DNA of 64,000 bases from Adineta vaga. Taxonomy: Eukaryota > Rotifera. The notes beneath the pieces are model-generated. The model searched no databases, was not told the origin of the DNA, and was given only the letters and a program-made list of their open reading frames with translations. This document shows, one piece after another, positions 24,279 to 38,342 of the stretch. The stretch lies in assembly GCA_021613535.1 (NCBI GenBank), contig CP075496.1, positions 14,136,001-14,200,000 on the forward strand. The letters run 5' to 3'. The first letter of the stretch is position 1, and the number at the start of each line of letters is the position of its first letter. Both the position numbers and the translations under genes were made by a program.

Positions 24279-25220
24279 TTAATATATAAAATTTTTTAAA
24301 TTGGGTATTGGATAATTAAATACTTGAAAATCGGGTTTGTAATAATCAATTAAAACATTGAAATCATCATCATTACTTATTATTTTTCTAAAAAATTGAG
24401 TCAATTTTGAATCATTGAAATAAATTTGATTAGTTTGTTTTTTATCAAGTTCTTTTGATGGAAATTCGAGATGATTTTGATTGGAATTTTCATTAAATTT
24501 CTTGAGTAAAACTTTTCTATCATGATGAAAGTTTTCAATTTTACCAATAAAATCATAATTAATCAAACAAAATGCACATCGATGAACGATTTGTTCCCAA
24601 TGACTATTGATTAATCGTTTTTTTCTTATTGAATCAATAATATACAAAAGAAATGTTCGTAAATCTAATCGTATATCATATCGTCTTATCTTAATTAATG
24701 TATAATTTCTATTCATTTCTAATAAAATATCTTCTTCCATCTGTTTCCAACCGAATAAAGTATCATCAAGATGATTATTAACAAATTTATCATAATAAAC
24801 CGAATAAATTCGTTGAAATGGATGACGAACAAGAAGAAATTTAAAAACATTCTTTTCAGAATTTTGAAATAATTGATCAAATGTATTTTTTGTTAAATAA
24901 TATTTCTTAAAAAAACTTTCATAATCGATCCAAATCTGTTTTCGATCAAGATAAATATATGAATTTGATTGATTAAAATATCCAATAATTAAACGTCGAA
25001 GATTTGTTGATGCCGCTTTTGGTACATCACAAAAGAGAATGTTTAACGATGAAATATAAACGAAATTTGAATAGAATTTTTCATCGATTGTGATGTTATT
25101 TGTTAAACAATATTCATCGGATTGAGATTTCAATTGATTTTTGTGAAAAGTTAAATAAATGAGTAAGGTTAGAAGAGTTAAATTCAAAATACAAATCAAT
25201 CGACGACGATGTCGAAACAT
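24279..25220 (-). CDS. Type II membrane carbohydrate sulfotransferase (Sulfotransfer_2-like)
   Basis: Transfers sulfate from PAPS to glycans in the Golgi (family knowledge: CHST/HNK-1 type). The start at 25220 gives MFRHRRR, then one membrane anchor (LICILNLTLLTLLIYLTF), the normal type II topology. An in-frame ATG at 25319 would add 33 residues of less usual sequence. The 5'-phosphosulfate-binding motif is CDVPKAASTNLRRL and the 3'-phosphate-binding motif is RHPFQRIYSVYYDKF. A later block, HWEQIVHRCAFCLINYDFIG, matches the W-x-P-x-x-x-x-C-x-P...F-D-F-I-G region, with the Pro residues lost. Single exon, 313 aa. Lumenal N-glycosylation sequons are present. The precise acceptor sugar cannot be inferred. 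Confidence 0.82.
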   Translation of the reverse strand: MFRHRRRLICILNLTLLTLLIYLTFHKNQLKSQSDEYCLTNNITIDEKFYSNFVYISSLNILFCDVPKAASTNLRRLIIGYFNQSNSYIYLDRKQIWIDYESFFKKYYLTKNTFDQLFQNSEKNVFKFLLVRHPFQRIYSVYYDKFVNNHLDDTLFGWKQMEEDILLEMNRNYTLIKIRRYDIRLDLRTFLLYIIDSIRKKRLINSHWEQIVHRCAFCLINYDFIGKIENFHHDRKVLLKKFNENSNQNHLEFPSKELDKKQTNQIYFNDSKLTQFFRKIISNDDDFNVLIDYYKPDFQVFNYPIPNLKNFIY

Positions 25221-25590
25221 TTGATTGAAGACACACACACAAAACAAAAACTGTTCTTTTCTTTCAAAAGTAAATAAATAACGAAGTTTGTTCTTCTTAT
25301 GTACAGTAAATATATTCAAGAATGAATCATTACAATTGACAAATCAACGATTTTTTATCGTAAATCTTTTTATTTTAAAGATTTCAAGGACAACAAATAA
25401 ACATATAAATAGAATCAATAACCCTGTAGTAGCACTTCAAACATCTACATGAACATTAAAAAAAAAAGAAAAGACGTTAAATGAGAACCGGCTATGAACA
25501 TTGTCGATAAATTCTCTTTTTAACTGATAGTTCGTTTTTTATTTGTCTTTACTTAAATCAAAATAGATAAAATAACGAGAAGAAAAGTGT

Positions 25591-27051
25591 TCATTCAAAT
25601 AGAGCAACACCAACCATGATAAGAACACCCATAATCAAAGCAATCATTTCTAAAATTGATTGTTTTAATCCACTATTTGTTTCTAATAATTCCGGAATAA
25701 CACTAACAGTTGCAATATAAATAAATCCACCAGCTGTAATAGGAAGAAATGTTTGTGTTGCCCAAACTTCTGCACCAGCTGAATGAAATAATAAACCAAT
25801 TAAACAACCAAGTAAAGCACCTATTGCTGTTGTTAATTGTAGAAGTATTGCCTGAAATGAAAGTTGCAATCAATGAAACAAACAGATTTGAAAACAAACC
25901 TTTTTTCGACTACAACCATTTTGAATTAAAATAGCATAATCACCAATTTCATGAGGAATTTCATGAAGAAAGATTGTTAAAGTAGTTGTTAAACCTTAAA
26001 TTAAAAGAAAGTTTGAATATAAAATCAAGTTTAGTAAAGTTTACTTACCAACTTTTCGTCCAAGTAAATAAGTTGAACCAATGGCTAAACCATCAGTAAA
26101 ATTATGAAGACCATCAGCAATTAAATTTAAATAACCGGATATTTTCATTCTTGATTCTGGTACAACTTCTAAAATAACGGAAAATTTTCTTTCAAATCTC
26201 GAAATCAAACGAAATTCAAACCTGTTTTCTTTACTGATTTTTTGTCTTTCTTCTTCTTCTTATCGTTAGGATCATCATCAGTATCATCAGGAGTGACAGG
26301 TGTAGTTACTTCATGAGAATGACTATGACTATGAGAATGTCCATGACCTTGAAATAGATTGATAAACTAAACAATAGATCGGAATGATTAATTTACCTTT
26401 AACGTGTCGAACAAATTTTTCAACAATAAGAAAAAGAAAGATTCCAAGAAGAATATATAAACCAACTTGAATATCACCAGCATGATTATGATCATGAGAA
26501 TGTGAATGAGAATGACCATGTCCATTGTTATCACCATATGCTGACATTGCATGAGGAATTAGATGAAGAAATGCATCACCTAATAAACCACCTGATGCAA
26601 AACTTAAAAGAATTTTTAAGAATGATTGATCTTTTGGACTATCCGTAACACGTATAAAAGCTAAGATCACCACCGGTGCTAAACTTATTCCAACTGTTGA
26701 TAATAATGCCCATGTTATAACAGAAAATGGTGCAACTTTTTCATCATCATCATCATCACTATCACTATCACTTCCGTCGTTGTAATGTGGTGGAGCATAA
26801 GTAACTGATTCTTCATGATGTGCATGTCCATGATGGGCTTCATTGGCTTCACGAGAGTATTTAAACGATGGTGGTTCATCATGTGCGTGTCCGTGATCAT
26901 GTCCATGATCGTGCGCATGTCCATGTCCATGCCCATGATCATGAGCATGTCCATGTCCATGATCATGGGAATGACCATGACCATGAGAATTTATCTTACA
27001 AATTAAGATTCCTAAAGTTATGAAAACAAGAAGAAGAAGTCGTCGAGTCAT
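25591..27051 (-). CDS. SLC39A7: ZIP zinc transporter, SLC39A7/KE4 (LIV-1) type
   Basis: Moves zinc from the ER/Golgi lumen to the cytosol (family knowledge). Five exons, 27051-26397, 26347-26222, 26168-26049, 25994-25900 and 25851-25591, give 418 aa, all in phase. A signal peptide is followed by a strongly His/Gly/Asp-rich lumenal tail (HGH/HDH repeats, residues about 23-60) and an Asp/Ser run. TM segments follow, with a second His-rich cytosolic loop ([13 protein letters not shown] and a later HSHSHSHS). The zinc path motifs [10 protein letters not shown] (TM4) and [13 protein letters not shown] (TM5) are intact. The last exon ends with two TM segments, [14 protein letters not shown] and the C-terminal helix. 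An acceptor-like tttctag lies 3 bp before the ATG. Confidence 0.93.
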
Positions 27052-27054
27052 GAT

Positions 27055-27056
27055 CT
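27055..27056 (-). other. Candidate trans-splice acceptor before the ZIP gene
   Basis: Minus-strand atatttctag is followed by ATC and then the start codon, leaving a 5' leader of only three genomic bases. Such a short leader is typical for trans-spliced mRNAs. Confidence 0.5.
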
Positions 27057-27057
27057 A

Positions 27058-27480
27058 GAAATATGAATATACAATTTTATGTAAAACATGGCAATGTTTA
27101 TTTTTAGTTACAAAAGTCCGCATCTCTCTGAAATTATGCTTGAAAATGATATGAATATTTATTCCTGATTATTTTCATTGAAAAAAACAAACTTTCTACG
27201 TCAAATTTCTACGAACACTACGAAAAATCTAAAAACAAATTACAAACAAAATTGTTGCGTATTTTCAACCCGTCAATCCTTTCTTTTCTTCATAAATCTA
27301 CAAAACAGTGACAAATATTTCTTATCTAACAAATTACTGTATATATATATACACACACACAAGTCATATGTGAAACTACGTCATCAAAATGAACTCGAGA
27401 AAAATGAGCTAAGTAAACCTTTTTGATGATTATCAATTATATCACAGTATTAAAAGACAAATTCTGAATAGAAATCGATT
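27058..27480. other. Intergenic 0.4 kb
   Basis: The gap lies between the ZIP gene and the 3' end of the SWIB gene, both minus. It includes a TATATA/CACACA run at 27343-27360. Nothing else was recognised. Confidence 0.45.
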
Positions 27481-28282
27481 CTATTGTTGTTTATCTGGAT
27501 CACTCATATGTCTTGCAAGATCTTTTAACATGCCAAATGCTCGTACACGTTTTCGACCTATGAAAAATCAACAAAATTTCTTCCATTTTTCTTCAAACAA
27601 CAAATTGAACATACCAAAGATTTTTGACAAGGTTTCATCACAATTGATATATTGTTTATTAATTGGATCCTAAAGTGGAAAAAAATCAGTTTTTCAAACA
27701 AAATCAACCCATAATTTACCATTAATTTATGTGCTTTTATATAAACCCACATACGTTTAACAACTTCCGATCGTGGCATCTAAAAAAACAAAACGAGATT
27801 CTTCAATAAAAGACTCAATTACTGAAAACAATTTACTCGATGTCCATCAACAATCAAAGCTAATTGATCACTTATATCTAATTCTTTATTATAACATGTT
27901 CGTCGTCGTTCGATTTTTAATGACGATGACGTTGTTGTTGTTATTGAGATTTTCGGTGTGACAGATGTTGCTGAAGTTGTTCGAATATTTGGACGATTTT
28001 CTTGTTGATGAACTTCCATTGGAATTTGTTGATCTGTTTTTGAATTATCAGATTGTATTTGAGATTGAGTATTATTGATTTGACATGGAATTGGTATAAT
28101 ATCACGTGCGTTATTTCTGACATAAGAATATCATCAATTTCTTTTTTTCGATCAGTTAAATCACATTGAAAGATTTCTTCAAGCATTTGACGAACTTTTT
28201 TCGATGATAAATTGTTTAAATCTCCATCTTTGAGAATAATTTGAATTTCATGACGTATTTTATCCGCACTAATTGAAGCCAT
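27481..28282 (-). CDS. DEK_C plus SWIB/MDM2 domain protein (UAF30/TRI1-like), with frame break
   Basis: Probably a nuclear chromatin or transcription factor. The first segment (28282 to about 28110) encodes a DEK C-terminal-type domain: IRHEIQIILKDGDLNNLSSK and IFQCDLTDRKKEIDDILMS. The SWIB domain is split over exons. DISDQLALIVDGHR is followed, after the intron at 27836-27780, by MPRSEVVKRMWVYIKAHKLM, then DPINKQYINCDETLSKIFG, then RKRVRAFGMLK, ending SDPDKQQ at 27481. The middle linker (28108 to 27838) is in a different frame from the DEK_C part. No GT-AG intron reconciles them, so there is a 1-nt frame difference near 28100-28135. This could be a real lesion or a sequence error. Confidence 0.8.
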
Positions 28283-28299
28283 TTTTGAAAATAGCTAAT

Positions 28300-31200
28300 C
28301 AATGAGGATATGAAAACGTTTTCTTTTCTTAATAACTAATAACTATTATGTCGGTAATTCAAGGCTATTTTTTTCGTATAAATCAACAGTAAATACAAGC
28401 AAAGGAAAAAGAACAATCAATGTGTATGACCTGTTCACACGACACGAAATATCTGATGTCCTTCACTCATTTGATATAAAATGAATACCAATTAGATTTC
28501 GAGACATGACCATTGATTATTCATTTTTGAAAATTTATTAATAAATTTCATGAGAAATTATTTGAAAATATCACAAGAACATTTCAAATAGCTGGTTTTA
28601 AGCTTATCTCAATAGATGTCGTTAGTATCTAGAAAATTGATCTACACATATGGTTTTATAACTTTTAATCAAGTCATTTTGTGGATTCTTATTTTTGAAA
28701 ATCTTCTTAAAGAAAAATTAAACTCTGCCAAGTATTCATTTCAACGTGATAATCTTGTGAAAACATCAGATTTGTTATTTATTTCTACTAAATAATACGA
28801 TGAATGATTAACATGTTGTTAGTCTATTGACTAGAACATGTGATTCTAAATATACACGATACTAAACATATTTTTTAGTAATTTCCTTTTCTTTTCATCA
28901 CGCCCACTTATTCTTTCAGTTCCTACTGTTCTAAGTGAATATCCGGAATGAGTTAAATCTTATTCAAAAGATCTTTTCTTCTTGAAAATTTTCATCATGA
29001 TCATTTTCTTCAATAACTATCAATTACATTTGAATGTTTTGGTAAATAAATATGCTTTTGTAATTTGAATATTAATTCCATCGCATTTCTTTTGTTTTTC
29101 TCTTTTCATAAAGTTATTTGATTGAAGAAATAAATATTTATCATCTCTTCTCAAATGACTTTCAAACAACAACATTCGATCGATTTCTCAAATGTATTGA
29201 TGTGAAAAGCAAAAAAAAAGAAAGGAAGAAATGATCTTTATTGTAAATGACAAATCATCTTGCCATTTTCTTTTTCATCTTTCATTACACATCATCTCAT
29301 TTAGTTCGCCTCTGGTGCATAGAACCATCGAATATATTGCTTAGTCGTCATTCTCTCTCTCTCTCAATCCCACTTCTAATGATCTGTATCCTGTTCATTG
29401 TTATTGAAGAATAGTTTTGTAACAGGATATAAACAGCAGTTGTTGCTCGATTATGTATATTGATGAGAAGGAAATTTTGTTTTCTTTATACCTCTGAAGA
29501 GATTAATGGAAAAGAAGGACGTAGTTCGATTAGGAAGTTTTTCTCTCTTTTTTTTCTGCTTTAACCTATTTTTAGACTTTGAGTTATTTAATTGATTTGA
29601 TCGTCTTTGCTTCATTTCGAGCTTTTTTCCTTTGGGCATATATGACAAGAGATATTATCGCTATAGGAGATTTCCGAGTACTTTAAGCGATTAACATACA
29701 TACAGATATATCCAGATTCAATCGGGGTTTTTTTTCTTCTTCTTCTTCTCGTTGTTACCTCAATAAAGAATAAACAAAGTTAATAGAACAGTAAGTCAAA
29801 CTAATGATGAGTCTTTCTTGTCAATAACTCGTCTTTAGTTGTTCTTAATCAATAATCAACTCGATAAAGAGCACAAAATGAAAAGGAAATCAGAAAATGT
29901 CGTAATATACAAAAGCGAGAATCTGCAAAATCGATGATCATTGCTCGACATAGATAATCACTGATTACGCGAGATAGAAAGAACTGTCAACGTCTTATCT
30001 GTCGATGTCTATGTCTTGAGTTAAAACATATGACAATAAAGAAAAGGACACAAAAAAAAGAACAATTAAGTTCGTTTGATCGTGTCGAGGTCATATCTAC
30101 GAATGTCTTGTCACATATACCAACAAAAAGAGAGAGAAGCAGAAAACAAGATTCTAGAGCTTCAAATGATGATGATGATGATGAAGAAGACAAACCATAA
30201 CAGAGAATGAATTCATGCTTTAATTTCGACACAAAACAGAAGAAGAAGAAGGGGCAATGCTGAATTCATTCGACAGAACATAAAAAATATCCAAGAAAGA
30301 TGCATTATGTAGAGAAATGGAGAAAAAAATCATATAATAAAACAAGCCTTAATAAAAATATGCATATACTTAACAAACATTTAATAAAATTGATATGTAT
30401 ACATATGAAATTTGTTATAGGTAAAAGAAAATATATTAAATTTCGTATTCATTGACGCAATTGAATTAAATATAATCTAGAAGGTGCAAACAACTTCATT
30501 ATCACGCTCTATATGAGAGAACACATTCTTCTCATCGGCAGCATTCCACTTATAAGCGGCCCAAGGCGGCCTGGTTATGTCAGTCCTATAATAATAATCA
30601 TAATCATCATCATCATTCAACAACGAAGTCGATAAGAGGAGAAGAAGAAAAAAAAGGACATATCAACAAGAATGACTCTTTAAGTAACAGATCTTATCAC
30701 CTGTTGCTGATCAGACCAATAAAAGACACATATCGAAATCAATGGTGCACTCTCTCTATGCTTTGAAATAAAAAGCAATATTGAATCATTCATATCTATC
30801 CTCTAGTACTCTCAGAAATATATATCTCTGAAGAAGAAAAAAAAAAAAACGCCTTAGTATACGAGAAAAGAAATCGATTTCGTTTTTCTTGTCTTTCTCT
30901 CTTTCTTCTACTTCTTCTTCTCTCCTCCCTCGCCTCCTTCATCGTTCTTCTTTCTCTTCTTTTTACCCATAATTGCTACAATTGGCAACTGTGAAAACAC
31001 ACATACACATACGCACATATATACAGAACACCACACTCATCTCTATACAGACATTGTCGTTACGACGATTACTCGTGCGCATATTGTTAAACGACGTCAA
31101 TAATAATAATAATAATAATAATGATAATCTTTTGTTATCTTTAACGTTCAATAATCATTTGATTTCTTCTTACATTGTTTCTTAATTAAAACATTTATCA

Positions 31201-31338
31201 ACGTCAAGATTTTCTTTATTCAATCGTATTAATTCATTTGTTTTGTGATTCTTCGTCTTCTTCTTCTTCTTTTAATTTTTACCTTTCTTTCACATTCTCA
31301 TTTCTTATTTTACAATCATCAATGTGGGATTAAACTTA
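28300..31338. other. Intergenic 3.0 kb, simple repeats, no gene recognised
   Basis: The gap separates the SWIB gene (minus) and the cholinesterase gene (plus), so it holds both promoters. It has runs of CT (29352-29367), GAT/ATG (30168-30184), TAA/ATC (30591-30620), and TTC/CTTCTT (30900-30960, 31250-31272), plus one GC-rich spot at 30551-30580. Short ORFs here are low-complexity and are not considered genes. Confidence 0.5.
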
Positions 31339-33853
<2,515 letters not shown>

Positions 33854-34148
33854 ATGAATCTTCTTCTTTCTTTTTTTTAATCTTTCCGTCCATTTGTTTT
33901 GTTATCTTCTCTACCTTATCTTCTTCTTCTTCTCTTTCTTTTTTTTCCCTTTAGATTTTCTTATCTTGTACGAGTTATATTCGAGAATAATATTCATATT
34001 CATTTCCTCGTTTTCTATGTTGTATATAGACAAACAAATCTCTCTCTCTCTCTCTTCTAATTCGATATTGTCATTATGTTGTAGTTGTCTGTTTATATGT
34101 GTCTGTCTATGGGATGTTTATTTTGATATGATAGTGATTGACTTTGAT

Positions 34149-34550
34149 TTAATAATAAAAAAGTCCAAATACAGTGACAGCACAAAAGATCTTTTCATTA
34201 GAATAAACATATGAAACATAATTATCTTGTTGAATATCCCATAAACAACGACATGTCATCATAAGATTCTCATGTTCACATTGACCAAGTACAACTTGAA
34301 TAACATATTTATATCGATCATAATTCAATGTTTTTATTGCATCTTTAATTATTTGAGAAAGATCTTTGGATAATTGTGTACATTTCAATGAATCATAAGT
34401 TTTTTGTCGATTAACTATTGGACAAATAATTTGTTCAAGAATCTGTTTAACTTCATTGGAATTAAATGGATGTGATGATCGACTATTCATAGATAAACAA
34501 AATAAATTAATTGAAGAGAAAAAAAACATATACTCATAACAATGGCGCAT
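34149..34550 (-). CDS. Tctex1-domain dynein light chain (DYNLT-like)
   Basis: A light chain of cytoplasmic or axonemal dynein (family knowledge). The preferred model has two exons, 34550-34534 and 34482-34149, in phase (116 aa), with a start of MRHCYDRSSHPFN. The uninterrupted frame could also start at ATG 34490. The domain is clear: QLSKDLSQIIKDAIKTLNYD, RYKYVIQVVLGQ, CRCLWDIQQDNYVSYVYSN and IFCAVTVFGLFYY match the Tctex1 core and its C-terminal strand. The length is standard for the family. It lies tail to tail with the cholinesterase gene, separated by about 0.3 kb of T-rich DNA with a CT repeat. Confidence 0.88.
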   Translation of the reverse strand: MRHCYEYMFFFSSINLFCLSMNSRSSHPFNSNEVKQILEQIICPIVNRQKTYDSLKCTQLSKDLSQIIKDAIKTLNYDRYKYVIQVVLGQCEHENLMMTCRCLWDIQQDNYVSYVYSNEKIFCAVTVFGLFYY

Positions 34551-35323
34551 TATTTTGATAGATGAATAATTGATAACAATAAGAGTTGACAGATCAATTA
34601 ATTGAAGACATATATTAAATTTTGTTTTTCTTATTAATTAAAGAAATGGAATCGATATAATTGTTTGAAAGTTTGAAGATGTTTATTTGTTCTATTTATA
34701 GAAACTTCTAATAGAGTGGAAAGTACAAGTCAATATCCCAGATATCGTCTAGTTAAGTATTATCAAAGGTTATCTGTTTCTATACACATCATAAAGCGTA
34801 ACAAACATAATCTTCAAACGAAAATAGTTTTCCAAGTGTTAACAAGAAAATCTTTCACGATGTATTTGTAAGCAAACCAGAACGATATGGTAAAGTGATA
34901 AAAACAGTGACGATATACTTCATTGATAATGAATATTAGATTCTTTTTTCTTCTTCTGGTCTAACTCACTTAGAATGTCTGTCAAAAGATAAGAAAAGAT
35001 CTGACGATCGATTTCTTTCATTCTGTCATATATAGAATTAGTAATACTATTAAATCCATTGAAAAAATTCAACGTTTTTTGTTTTACCCTACTGATCATT
35101 CATTATCTAAAAGAATTTTATTGAAGATTTGAAACAAGAATATCGATTAACAAAATTTTCTCATTAGAATATATGTGTTGATATAATACAAAGAAGAACA
35201 AAATGCAAACAACTAAAAAGTTCAGAGTTTTTTTTTGTCTGTTTGACTAGTTGGATGGACGGACATTTCTGCTTTTGTTTTTTTTAAGAAAACGAACAGA
35301 TCTTTTGTATTTTTCAACTAAAA
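34551..35323. other. Intergenic 0.8 kb
   Basis: AT-rich sequence between the Tctex1 gene start and the cadherin 3' end, both minus. No further gene signal. Confidence 0.45.
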
Positions 35324-38300
35324 TTATCTTAATGTTGGAAGAAGTGAACTTTTACCATTACAATCCGTAATAAATGAATGTGGTGATTGTTGTTTACTAT
35401 CATCTAATAATGATGGATTGATTAATGATGATGATTTTGTTGTTATTGATCGTTGTCGAGTTTTTTTGTTTTGTTTTCGACAACAAAGAAGAAATAAAAG
35501 ACTAAAAATTCCAATAAAAATCACAATTGTTGATAAACTAAATGTAAGAAAAACAATAATTGTTTCCTGTCGTTTTCGTTTATTATTCGCTAATTTTTGT
35601 GTCATTAATCGATGATGTTGAGATGTTTCCACTTGTTTTTCATAATCATTAACAAGACGATCACGATCAAGTGTTGTATCACCAATTAAAATAATTAATT
35701 TATCTTGTTTTATACATGGTTCAGGAACAAATGAATCAGTTAATGTATAATCAAGTTCAATAATTGAAGGATTTTCATGAAGATTTTCTTCAAGAGTTAA
35801 TAAACCATTGGAATTTAAATGGAATTTTGATGAATATTTCGATGAAAGTAATGTAAATGTAATATTATTTTGATCGGATATATCTTTATCAAATGCATAT
35901 AAACGATAAGAAAATTTTTCGATTGAAGATTTTTTTAAATAACGTTGACGAGAAATAAATATATAAGGTTCAGAAGAAAAATTAACTAAATGTGGACAAT
36001 ATTCATTTAAATCATTGACTTTTATTGTTAATTTTGCATCTGTTGATAATGGTGGTGTACCTAAATAAGAATTCTTTTAAAACATATCGATTATTTCGTT
36101 TCAATAAACTTACCATGATCTCGAACAGTAATTATAAATTGATGTAAATGTTGTTGTTCAGCATCAGGAATTCTTGTAACTAAAACTTGTCCAGTATGAC
36201 TTGTATGAAAGAAGAATTCGGAATAGGGTGTTATTGAACGAAGAGAATAGGTTAATTCTCCACGTCGTGTTCCGGGTAAATCTTTATCTTTACCAAGAAT
36301 TTGTCCAATAATTGTTCGTACAGGAACATTTTCATCAATTTGAAAATAATATTCATTTCGTTCAAATTCCGGTCGATGATTAAGACCTTCGATGGATATT
36401 GTTACATGAGTTTGACCGATATATTGACCATCGGAAACTGTAACATTAAAGTTTAATGTTTGATCAGTCATATTTGCGGAAAGAGGAGAAGTTAAACTAA
36501 TTTGACCTGTTTGAGGATCGATATGAAATAAATTGGAATTTAATGAATAAATTAGAGAATTTGTTGAAGAATCTGGATCTGTTGCATGAACTTGTCCAAC
36601 AATAGTTGAATCAAATGTTGTTGTTGATGATTGAATATTAGTTATAAAATGATAATATTCATGTTCAAAATGTGGTTTCATATCATTTATATCATCTATA
36701 ACTATATTGATAATAAAACGTGAATGTTCACCACCACCATCGATTGCATCGAGAAATAAAGCTAAAGATGGTTCGATTTCATGATCTAATGGACTAATTA
36801 ATTCAATCTAAAAAGAAAAACAAAAAAAGGGTTTATTTATTTTGATCGCAAAGAAAAAATGAAATCGATCTTCTTACTTTATAATGTTTCATTGATGTTG
36901 GTTTCAATTGAAAAGCTTTTTGATGTTTTTTATTTGATGTTTGAATCATTAAAGTTAATTGTATTTGTCCATAAATTCCTTGATCAATATCTTCAACAGT
37001 AACCATTGCTAAAAGTCCAATAGAATTTTCTGTAATATGAATTTGTGAATTATTTCTAATCATATCAATTGAAGAAATAATTTGTCGAACTTGTATATTT
37101 GGTTTATGATCATTAATATCTTCAATAATTAATTCTAATGGATGATAAACAGGTAATGTTGAACTCATTCGTGAACCACAATCTTGTGCACGAATTGTTA
37201 ATAATAAATGATTATTTAATTGTAAAAATGGTATTAAATCAATTGAAGTTAATAATAATGGTTGAAGAATTGTTATACAACCAGTTTCGTTATTTAAATT
37301 TAAAAATTCATTTAATTTTTCATCAAAATGATCAAATGAATAAATAACACGACCATTATTACCTTCATCAGGATCATAAGCTCGAACACAAATTAATTCA
37401 CCTAGAAAAGATAAATAAAAAATAATTATAAATATCCTGAAATGATATTTAACCATGAGAATCAATTTAGAAAAGTAACTGAATGAATTATATAAGAGTA
37501 TCTATGAAATAAAAGAATCTTTTCTTCAAGGGTTTAATCTTGAAAATTGTCAATTGTTTTTAAAACCTTGAAATTACTAAATATACCTGTGAATGTTTCA
37601 TTGAGATGAATTTTTGTTAAATTTGTTGCAAATGTTGGTGAATTATCATTAATATCTAAAACTTGAATAATCAATTTCATTTTTGCTTGTTGTTGATCTT
37701 TATCTGTTGCAATAATCCATAATTGATCATAACGATCACGTTCTTCTCGATCTAAAGATTGACCACGAATTCTTAAACATAAATCATTTCCATTGATTTG
37801 TTCAATTTCAAATTGTTCACTTCCATCACCCGTTAATTCATAAATCATTTGATTGGTTTCCGGTAAATCTTTATCTTCTACAATTGGAATTCGATAACAT
37901 TGTCGATGATGAATATTAGTATTTTCTGGAATACGTAATTGTATTTCATTTAAACGAAATGAATGTAAATTATCATTTAAATCATTGATTGTTAAATTAA
38001 CAAAGATAATTTGATGTTGAGGTTGAGAAAGAATCTTCAATTGAATTGAACAAGATGTTAAACACGAACAAAGTTGTTCTGTGCAGAAATATTCACGATC
38101 AAGTTTTTCAAGTGCATAGAGATGTGTTTGATTTTCAATAGAAAAATATTGATGTATTTGTGAATTACTTGAAACTAATTGATAAGATTTAATTGAATTG
38201 GGTAAATTAAATGATAATAATAAATGTGGAGAGAATTCGTTTTCATTAATAGATAAATGATGAAAACGAGAATTTAATCGACAAAAACAAAACGAATTGA

Positions 38301-38340
38301 AGAAAAGAAGACAAGAAGTCAGAAGAAAGGAAAACATCAT
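35324..38340 (-). CDS. Protocadherin-like single-pass cadherin, 902 aa
   Basis: Likely a calcium-dependent adhesion receptor. Four exons, 38340-37587, 37401-36878, 36807-36114 and 36060-35324, sum to 2709 nt in phase. A signal peptide (MMFSFLLTSCLLFFNSFCFC) is followed by about six or seven cadherin repeats. These show calcium-binding signatures: LDREERDRYDQLWIIATD, VLDINDNSPTF, RAYDPDEGNNG, IEDINDHKP, VIDDINDMKPHF, HATDPDSSTNSLIY, DENVPVRTIIGQI and VNDLNEYCPHL. The membrane segment IIVFLTFSLSTIVIFIGIFS is near residue 810. A short tail of about 70 residues is basic, then Ser-rich, with no recognisable catenin-binding region. An acceptor-like catttcag abuts the ATG, so a 5' leader or untranslated exon is expected. 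Confidence 0.9.
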
Positions 38341-38342
38341 CT
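38341..38342 (-). other. Candidate trans-splice acceptor abutting the cadherin ATG
   Basis: Minus-strand catttcag lies directly next to ATGATG. With zero genomic leader, either trans-splicing or an upstream untranslated exon must provide the 5'UTR. Confidence 0.45.

Noticed and set aside
26715-27006. Met/Asp- and Met/Ser-rich frames on both strands
   Set aside because: Alternative frames of the His-codon repeat in the ZIP transporter exon.
31322-31324. ATG upstream of the cholinesterase start
   Set aside because: It is followed by TAA after two codons. The in-frame ATG at 31339 gives a proper signal peptide.
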